The position numbers and the translations under genes are program-made. A stretch of 11,165 bases of DNA from an uncultured Bdellovibrio sp. Its GTDB lineage: Bacteria; Bdellovibrionota; Bdellovibrionia; Bdellovibrionales; Bdellovibrionaceae. Where the stretch lies: positions 1 to 11,165 of the forward strand of contig NZ_CAMLDV010000118.1 in NCBI RefSeq assembly GCF_946478835.1. The letters run 5' to 3'. Positions 6,617 to 11,165 of this stretch are shown here, piece after piece (the first letter of the stretch is position 1; each line of letters opens with the position of its first letter). Below the pieces are notes generated by a model that had not been told where the DNA came from, ran no database searches, and was given only the letters and a program-made list of their open reading frames with translations.

Positions 6617-7497
6617 TAAAAGTCCTTCCACCGACGATGCACCCACATCCATTGTTCCGGGTGCTTACGCACAATCTCTTCAAGCTTATCATTGAAGGAT
6701 TGGGTTAAGTTCAAAATGGTCTGATCTTTATCATCAGTCACGTGCTTCAAAGTGTCCATAGCTGGTTCAATCACCACATGAAGTTTTTTATCATTTCCTT
6801 CATACGTGTAGATTGGAAGTACCGGTGATTTTGTTTTTTGTGCGAACAGAGCTAGACCATAGGCTGTTCCCGTTCGTTTTCCAAAAAACGTGGTCGCAAT
6901 GCCGTAAGGTTTTCCCATGTACTGATCAAGCACAAAAACCAAAGCGGCGTTCTTCTTAAGCGCCTTTAAAATTTCAAAAGCGTTGTTCGGTCCATGAGCA
7001 TCGATGTACTGCACACCTTTGGCACCTCTCACGGAAAACCACAAATCGTTGAACCACTGAGTTTTAAAACGCTTGGTGATAATAAAAATCTCTTGGCCTT
7101 TTTGCGCAATCGTATTGGCGGCAAGGTCCCCGTTTCCTAAATGCAGGCTTAAGAAAAACATTCCCTTGCCAAGCGCGCGCGCTTTCTCAACATTTTCCCA
7201 GCCTTCAAAGACCACATTCTTGTCAGACCACTGAGGAGTCACTGACGGAATAAAAAAGAATTCCGCAAAGTTGTATCCAAGTTGATAAACGGACTCTCGG
7301 CCCACTTTGTGTTTTTGTTCCTCGCTCCATTCTGGGAAAGCGATATCGAGATTGTTCATCACGATTTTTTTTCGAAAGCCCATGACGTCGAACCATAAAA
7401 ATCCGACCCAAGCCCCTGACTTACGAAGCCAGGTGCGCGGAAACAAGGAGCTAAAAAACACCATGATTTTAACGAAGAACTTGACCAATAATTTCAC
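6616..7497 (-). CDS. LpxL/HtrB-family lipid A acyltransferase
   Basis: A 293-aa inner-membrane-associated enzyme predicted to transfer a secondary acyl chain from acyl-ACP to the lipid A precursor. An N-terminal hydrophobic helix (VKLLVKFFVKIMVFFSSLFP) anchors it. The acyltransferase motif is HLGNGD (119-124), an H-x4-D form where family members usually have H-x4-E. Other family marks are RKKIVMNNLDIAFPE, the DQ at 191-192 followed by TTFFGKRTGTAYGLALFA, and the C-terminal WMWVHRRWK. I chose the GTG at 7497 because AAGGGA lies 7 nt upstream and the product then matches the usual N-terminus; a GTG at 7542 would add 15 residues and has no ribosome site. The start lies 29 nt inside the end of lpxK, so translation is probably coupled. 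It is the only late acyltransferase in the window; which position it acylates is unknown. Confidence 0.9.
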   Translation of the reverse strand: MKLLVKFFVKIMVFFSSLFPRTWLRKSGAWVGFLWFDVMGFRKKIVMNNLDIAFPEWSEEQKHKVGRESVYQLGYNFAEFFFIPSVTPQWSDKNVVFEGWENVEKARALGKGMFFLSLHLGNGDLAANTIAQKGQEIFIITKRFKTQWFNDLWFSVRGAKGVQYIDAHGPNNAFEILKALKKNAALVFVLDQYMGKPYGIATTFFGKRTGTAYGLALFAQKTKSPVLPIYTYEGNDKKLHVVIEPAMDTLKHVTDDKDQTILNLTQSFNDKLEEIVRKHPEQWMWVHRRWKDF

Positions 7498-8488
7498 TAA
7501 GACGTCCCTTCTTGCCAAGCTCGGCCACTTCCAAAGAAGCACTCCAGAGTTGAGACGGGTTTGATAAAATATGACGAAGCTTTACAGAGTCTTTTTCTGT
7601 AGAAACCAAATACTTCGCCTGAGACTTGTGGAATTCCTCTTCAATATGTTTGCTGTCGTGATCGGTGTATTGATGATGATCGCGATAATGAATGCTTTTC
7701 TTCGAGACTTCACCCAGTTCACGCATCATTTTCTCAAACACATCCGGACGAGCAATCGCTGAAACCAAGAACATTTCTTGCCCCTGCATTTCAGTGCAAG
7801 CCTTGATTTCCCCTGATTTGCCGTTTCGAAAATGACGAATCTCATAACCGAAGTACAAGATTTCCTTATCCTTCGGAAGTCTTTCTTCCAAAGCTTTCAG
7901 ATCGTCATCTTTCGCAAGATTGCATTTTGTCAGAATCAAGACATCCGCTCTTTGCACGCCAGCCCAAGATTCACGGGCACGCCCCTCGGGAACAACGGCG
8001 TAGTTATCAAGGCTTTCCGTGGCATCCAAGATAACGATATTCAAATCACGAGCAAGCTTGCGATGTTGAAATCCATCATCCACCAACAAAAGATCAAACT
8101 TATCTTGGGAAACAGCATACTCTGCTGTCTGCCATTTGCTGGGTCCTACAAAAACAGACACTTCAGGATTAGCTTGGGCTAATAACACAGGCTCATCGCC
8201 AAAGTATCGAGCCGCAAACGGATGATCGACATCCACCAAAACCGGTGACGAGGCGTCAGCACGATAAGAGCGGCTGATCACCGCCACTTTTTTTCCTTGA
8301 GCCACTAGATTTTTTAAACAGAAATCCGTGATCGGAGTTTTCCCCGTTCCACCCACCGTCAAGTTTCCGATACTCACAACAGGCACCGGAGCCTTGTAAG
8401 CCCCAATCACTCCCCTGTCGTACAAAGAGTTTTTAACTCCGACGATTGAATCATAAAGGAATGAAAAGGGTCTTAGGTAAAACTTCAT
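7469..8488 (-). CDS. lpxK: Tetraacyldisaccharide 4'-kinase LpxK
   Basis: This 339-aa kinase uses ATP to phosphorylate the 4' position of the lipid A disaccharide at the inner face of the cytoplasmic membrane. The N-terminus LRPFSFLYDSIVGVKNSLYD is typical. The P-loop GNLTVGGTGKTP is at 41-52. SRSYR (72-76), GDEP (98-101, with an Asp at the catalytic place), LLLVDDGFQHRKL (133-145, Walker-B-like) and RDHHQYT (269-275) follow, and STEKDSVKL (296-304) ends the core. Length fits the family. The ATG shares ATGA with the lpxB stop, a 4-nt overlap typical of coupled genes. No missing key residue was found, so the kinase appears functional. This is notable because Bdellovibrio lipid A is reported to lack phosphates. 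Confidence 0.96.
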   Translation of the reverse strand: MKFYLRPFSFLYDSIVGVKNSLYDRGVIGAYKAPVPVVSIGNLTVGGTGKTPITDFCLKNLVAQGKKVAVISRSYRADASSPVLVDVDHPFAARYFGDEPVLLAQANPEVSVFVGPSKWQTAEYAVSQDKFDLLLVDDGFQHRKLARDLNIVILDATESLDNYAVVPEGRARESWAGVQRADVLILTKCNLAKDDDLKALEERLPKDKEILYFGYEIRHFRNGKSGEIKACTEMQGQEMFLVSAIARPDVFEKMMRELGEVSKKSIHYRDHHQYTDHDSKHIEEEFHKSQAKYLVSTEKDSVKLRHILSNPSQLWSASLEVAELGKKGRLSEIIGQVLR

Positions 8489-9636
8489 TTCGTGAAAAAC
8501 TCGTCGAGGGCTTTCACCACACGTTGAGTTGCTCCCTTATCGCCAAGATACTGACGAAGCTGAGTCAAATCAGACACGACTTGAGCTTTGTATTGAGGAT
8601 CGACAATGTATTTTTCTAAGAGCGAAGCCAAAAGCTCCGGATTTGCATCCGACTGGAATCTTTCAGGCACGGCTTCTTTTCCAAGAATCAAATTCACAAG
8701 ACCGAAGTATTTTGTTCCACGCACAAAGAGTTTTGCAAAAACACCTGTGAGCCATTTCATCTTGTACATGATGACCATCGGCTTTTTCAAAATACCGACC
8801 TGCAAAGTCGCCGTTCCCGAAGCTACAAGCATCATATCCACCAAGTGAATCATGCGGAAAGGTTCGTCTTTGAGCAAAATATAAGGAAGACGGAAGTCCT
8901 CGAGATATTCCAACATTTTTTCTTTCGTAAATGTTGGTGCCGTCAAAATAACGACTTTCAAATTTGGAAACTTTTTAGAAAGAATGCGAGCCGTGTCCAA
9001 TTGAATTTGGAAGTGCTGCTTTAATTCCAAACGACGACTGCCCGGCATCAAGCCCAAAACAATTTCGTCGTCGCGAATACCGCATTGATTGCGATGAGTT
9101 TTTAAATAGCCCGGATCGTTCAAAAGACGATCATCCAATTCATCCAAAAGAGGATGCCCTACGAATTCACACGGAACTCCGTGCTCTTCATAAAAAGGAA
9201 CTTCAAACGGGAAGAGAACGAAAACTTTTTTGCAGTATTTTTTAATCGTCTTCACACGGCCTTTGCGCCATGCCCAGACTTGCGGAGAAATATAATAAAC
9301 GACCGGAATACCCAAAGCGTGAAGCTTTTTGGAAAGCATCAAGTTGAACTCAGGGTAATCCATGACGATCGCCACTTTAGGGCGGCGTTTTTCCGCTTCA
9401 GAAACGAGGCTATCAAAAACGCCTTTCAAATGACTGTACTGAGCGATGATTTCAGCAGCACCTACAACAGCCATCTCTTCAGATTTGCCCAGTCGTTCAA
9501 AGCCGATGTTTTCCATATCCTGACTGCCGACACCAAAAGCATGGATGTTTCTTCCCTGCTTTTTCCAGGTCTCAAGAATTCTTTGCGCATAAGTGACGCT
9601 GGAGGCTTCCGCCGCAACAATCAAGACTTGATCCAC
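8485..9636 (-). CDS. lpxB: Lipid A disaccharide synthase LpxB
   Basis: A 383-aa GT19 glycosyltransferase that joins UDP-2,3-diacyl-sugar and the 1-phospho monosaccharide into the beta-1',6 disaccharide. Recognisable motifs are VMDYPEFN (91-98; D93 at the place of the essential Asp of E. coli LpxB), YYISPQVWAWRKGRVKTI (114-131), LFPFE (141-145), FVGHPLLDEL (158-167) and LMPGSRRLE (196-204, essential Arg region). The SGTATLQVGILKKPMVIMYK stretch near residue 280 marks the donor site. The usual N-terminal GEASGD motif reads AEASSV here, an odd departure. The GTG start has GAGGG about 5 nt upstream and lies one base from the stop of the dehydrogenase gene; a nearby ATG (9638-9636) is in another frame. 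It overlaps lpxK by four bases. Confidence 0.95.
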   Translation of the reverse strand: MDQVLIVAAEASSVTYAQRILETWKKQGRNIHAFGVGSQDMENIGFERLGKSEEMAVVGAAEIIAQYSHLKGVFDSLVSEAEKRRPKVAIVMDYPEFNLMLSKKLHALGIPVVYYISPQVWAWRKGRVKTIKKYCKKVFVLFPFEVPFYEEHGVPCEFVGHPLLDELDDRLLNDPGYLKTHRNQCGIRDDEIVLGLMPGSRRLELKQHFQIQLDTARILSKKFPNLKVVILTAPTFTKEKMLEYLEDFRLPYILLKDEPFRMIHLVDMMLVASGTATLQVGILKKPMVIMYKMKWLTGVFAKLFVRGTKYFGLVNLILGKEAVPERFQSDANPELLASLLEKYIVDPQYKAQVVSDLTQLRQYLGDKGATQRVVKALDEFFTK

Positions 9637-9637
9637 A

Positions 9638-10564
9638 TCAACCCTCGATCATTCTTTGAACGTCTTCAATGGCTTTCAAAGCTTTCAAGCCATCAAGTCC
9701 TGTCACGACAGGTTTTTTATCGTTCAAGATGCAGTCGATAAAAGCGTCGGTTTCTCTTTGCAGAGCATCTGCTTTTTCCACTGTCCACTTTGTGACTTTC
9801 ACAAGTTCATCACCACCAGGTCCCACTTCCACTTTTTCAAGTTCGTGAGTTCCTGTTTGCGCAAACAAAGTGCAATCATCTTGAGCCACGCGAATAGATC
9901 TTTGTGTTGTCGGAGAAACACGGCTGACATTGATAATACCGTGAGTTCCATTTTTCATTTTGAAAGACACAGACGCGGTATCAAGCTCTTTGGAAACAAG
10001 TTTTGTTCCCGAGCACACCATCGTGTCGATCTCACTCCCGGTAAGCCAGAAAAGAAGATCCATATCGTGGATCATCAAATCATGAAGAACGCTGACATCC
10101 GCACCGCGCGCTTTGTATGGCGCCATGCGAACAAGTTCAATCGTGCGAGGATTTTTAAGATGTTTTTTTAACTCATTCACAGAAGGATTGAATCTTTCGA
10201 TATGCCCTACTGCTAATTTCAAATTGTTTTTTTCAGCCAAAGCGACAAGCTCTTCAGCTTGAGGCACTGTTGCGGTAATGGGCTTTTCAACATTGACGTG
10301 AACGCCATTTTGCAAAAACATTTTTGCCAGTTCAAAGTGGCTCAATGTGCTTGCCGCAATCGTCACTAGATCCACGTTACCGATAAGATCTGCAGGACGG
10401 TGGAAACTTTTTACTCCCAACTCGGCTGCAATTTTATCAGCCTGCGCTGGAAAATGATCACACACGCCCACAAGCTCAACATGCGGATTGTTCTTATACT
10501 TTTGCGCATGGAAGTTACCCAGGTATCCGACGCCGACAACGGCGCCACGTAATTTCTTACTCAT
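9638..10564 (-). CDS. Gfo/Idh/MocA-family dehydrogenase, candidate GnnA (UDP-GlcNAc 3-dehydrogenase)
   Basis: A 308-aa NAD(P)-dependent sugar dehydrogenase. The Rossmann motif is GVGYLGNFHA (11-20), with Asp36 ending beta 2 (VGVCD), which hints at NAD preference. The family signature EKP is at 93-95, VGHIERFNP at 119-127 and HDLMIHDMDLL at 161-171, giving the expected catalytic Lys and His residues. It sits between lpxA and lpxB. In Acidithiobacillus ferrooxidans, GnnA, a dehydrogenase of this family, is encoded in the same place and oxidises C3 of UDP-GlcNAc before GnnB transaminates it, giving UDP-GlcNAc3N for lipid A. I infer the same role here, but GnnB is not in the window. The ATG overlaps the end of lpxA by 8 nt; AAAGGA lies upstream with rather long spacing. 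Family is certain; the substrate is inferred from context. Confidence 0.87.
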   Translation of the reverse strand: MSKKLRGAVVGVGYLGNFHAQKYKNNPHVELVGVCDHFPAQADKIAAELGVKSFHRPADLIGNVDLVTIAASTLSHFELAKMFLQNGVHVNVEKPITATVPQAEELVALAEKNNLKLAVGHIERFNPSVNELKKHLKNPRTIELVRMAPYKARGADVSVLHDLMIHDMDLLFWLTGSEIDTMVCSGTKLVSKELDTASVSFKMKNGTHGIINVSRVSPTTQRSIRVAQDDCTLFAQTGTHELEKVEVGPGGDELVKVTKWTVEKADALQRETDAFIDCILNDKKPVVTGLDGLKALKAIEDVQRMIEG

Positions 10565-11165
10565 CGTCTTGCCATCCTTTAGGACTTCTATCTACGGCAA
10601 TACCGCGTTTTGAACTTCTGATGAAGTTGATAAAGTATTCGATGTTAGGACTCATAGCGCACTCTTGTTTAATACGCTCGATACCTTCTTCAACTGTGTG
10701 AGAACCCATGATGATGATACGAATGGCTTTATGCACATTTGAAATTTCAGCGCGATCAAAGCCTTTACGAGCAAGACCGATTTTATTTGTCGCACGAATC
10801 GTCGCGTAAGTTCCTTGAGCACGGCAGAACGGAAGAACATCTTTGTTCACGATACTGCTGCCAGCGATGAACGCCATCTTCCCAACTTTAGTGAACTGAT
10901 TCAAAGCGGACATACCACCGATGAAAACGCCGTCTGCGATTTCACAGTGACCACCCAAATGAGTATTATTCGCCATGATAACATTGTTACCAAGTTTGCA
11001 ATCATGCCCCACGTGCGTGTACGCCATGAAATAACAGTTATCACCAATTTCAGTTTTTTTATCACCCTTGCTTGTTGCAAGGTTCACTGTCGTAAATTCA
11101 CGGAATGTGTTGTTGTTTCCAATAATCAAACTTGTCGGCTCGCCTTTGTACGAAATATCTTGGGG
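10557..11165 (-). CDS. lpxA: UDP-N-acetylglucosamine (or GlcNAc3N) acyltransferase LpxA, C-terminal part
   Basis: The gene runs off the right edge, so the N-terminal part of the protein is unseen; the frame is open to base 11165 and an apparent TTG start at 11129 is only internal. About 202 residues are visible. The left-handed beta-helix hexapeptides carry PQDISYKGEP, NNTFREFTTVN, the catalytic His in YTHVGHDC, a second His in LGGHC, then IGGMSALNQF and IAGSSIVNKD, and the helical tail with GLARKGF. The enzyme transfers a 3-hydroxyacyl chain from ACP to the 3 position of the UDP-sugar, the first lipid A step. The residue aligned with E. coli His160 is Asn, and the Gly aligned with E. coli Gly173, the acyl-chain ruler, is kept. 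The stop overlaps the dehydrogenase start by 8 nt. Confidence 0.95.
   Translation of the reverse strand, partial: PQDISYKGEPTSLIIGNNNTFREFTTVNLATSKGDKKTEIGDNCYFMAYTHVGHDCKLGNNVIMANNTHLGGHCEIADGVFIGGMSALNQFTKVGKMAFIAGSSIVNKDVLPFCRAQGTYATIRATNKIGLARKGFDRAEISNVHKAIRIIIMGSHTVEEGIERIKQECAMSPNIEYFINFIRSSKRGIAVDRSPKGWQDDE

Noticed and set aside
6617..6652. Extended N-terminus (12 residues) of the DUF3108-type lipoprotein
   Set aside because: GTG at 6616 has AAGGA 6 nt upstream, overlaps the previous stop as TAGTG and puts the signal peptide at the very start.
6261..6695. + strand open frame (144 aa), Ala/Val/Phe-rich, looking like a membrane protein
   Set aside because: It is the complement of the Lys/Ala/Pro linker and signal sequence of the DUF3108-type lipoprotein, which explains its hydrophobic look.
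7498..7542. Extended N-terminus (15 residues) of the LpxL-type acyltransferase
   Set aside because: No ribosome site before that GTG, whereas GTG at 7497 has AAGGGA 7 nt upstream and gives the usual family start.
9154..9741. Long open frame (195 aa) on the + strand across lpxB and the end of the dehydrogenase gene
   Set aside because: It is antisense to well-conserved lpxB motifs, has no recognisable domain and no good ribosome site; composition is typical of a shadow frame.
9656..10171. Open frame (171 aa) on the + strand inside the dehydrogenase gene
   Set aside because: Antisense to the Gfo/Idh/MocA coding sequence; Cys/Phe/His-rich nonsense-like protein without motifs.

Overview
The window is a gene-dense stretch of a Gram-negative chromosome with moderate G+C. 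It carries ten protein genes and almost no free intergenic DNA. Gene content and order suggest a predatory bacterium of the Bdellovibrio group (Bdellovibrionota): a lipid A operon with a sugar dehydrogenase between lpxA and lpxB, paired Cys-rich GT9 glycosyltransferases, a tandem cyclic-nucleotide-domain protein and a sigma-54 activator. This placement rests on protein style and gene order, not on a marker gene, so it is tentative.

Left part (1-1406, + strand): the 3' end of a sigma-54-dependent transcriptional activator, which ends in an intrinsic terminator, followed immediately by an RluA-type pseudouridine synthase. Next (1408-3583, - strand) come two overlapping GT9 (ADP-heptose:LPS heptosyltransferase-like) genes, probably for LPS inner core. 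Divergent from them (3687-4820, + strand) is a cytoplasmic protein with an N-terminal PqqD/winged-helix-like segment and two cyclic-nucleotide-binding domains. It ends two bases from the end of a convergent NarL-type response regulator (4823-5440, - strand).

Right part (5519-11165, - strand): a tightly packed operon read right to left, lpxA (5' end outside the window) - Gfo/Idh/MocA dehydrogenase - lpxB - lpxK - LpxL-type acyltransferase - DUF3108-type lipoprotein. Successive genes overlap by 8 nt, are 1 nt apart, overlap by 4 nt (ATGA), overlap by 29 nt and overlap by 1 nt (TAGTG). This implies one transcript with coupled translation. It covers the first acylation of the UDP-sugar, disaccharide formation, 4'-phosphorylation and secondary acylation. 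The dehydrogenase in this place suggests a GnnA-like step towards UDP-GlcNAc3N, and hence a lipid A built on 2,3-diaminoglucose. That matches published chemistry of Bdellovibrio lipid A, if the organism assignment is right. The partner aminotransferase (GnnB) is not in the window.

The most useful observations are: the GnnA-like gene and an LpxA with Asn at the position of E. coli His160; LpxK in a lineage reported to have phosphate-free lipid A; an LpxB that lacks the usual SGD of its N-terminal motif; a GT9 paralogue with Ala in place of the conserved N-terminal Asp and with two cysteine clusters; a 98-nt gene overlap; and a compact promoter/operator-like arrangement in front of the response regulator. 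I found no RNA genes, CRISPR arrays, insertion sequences or phage genes.
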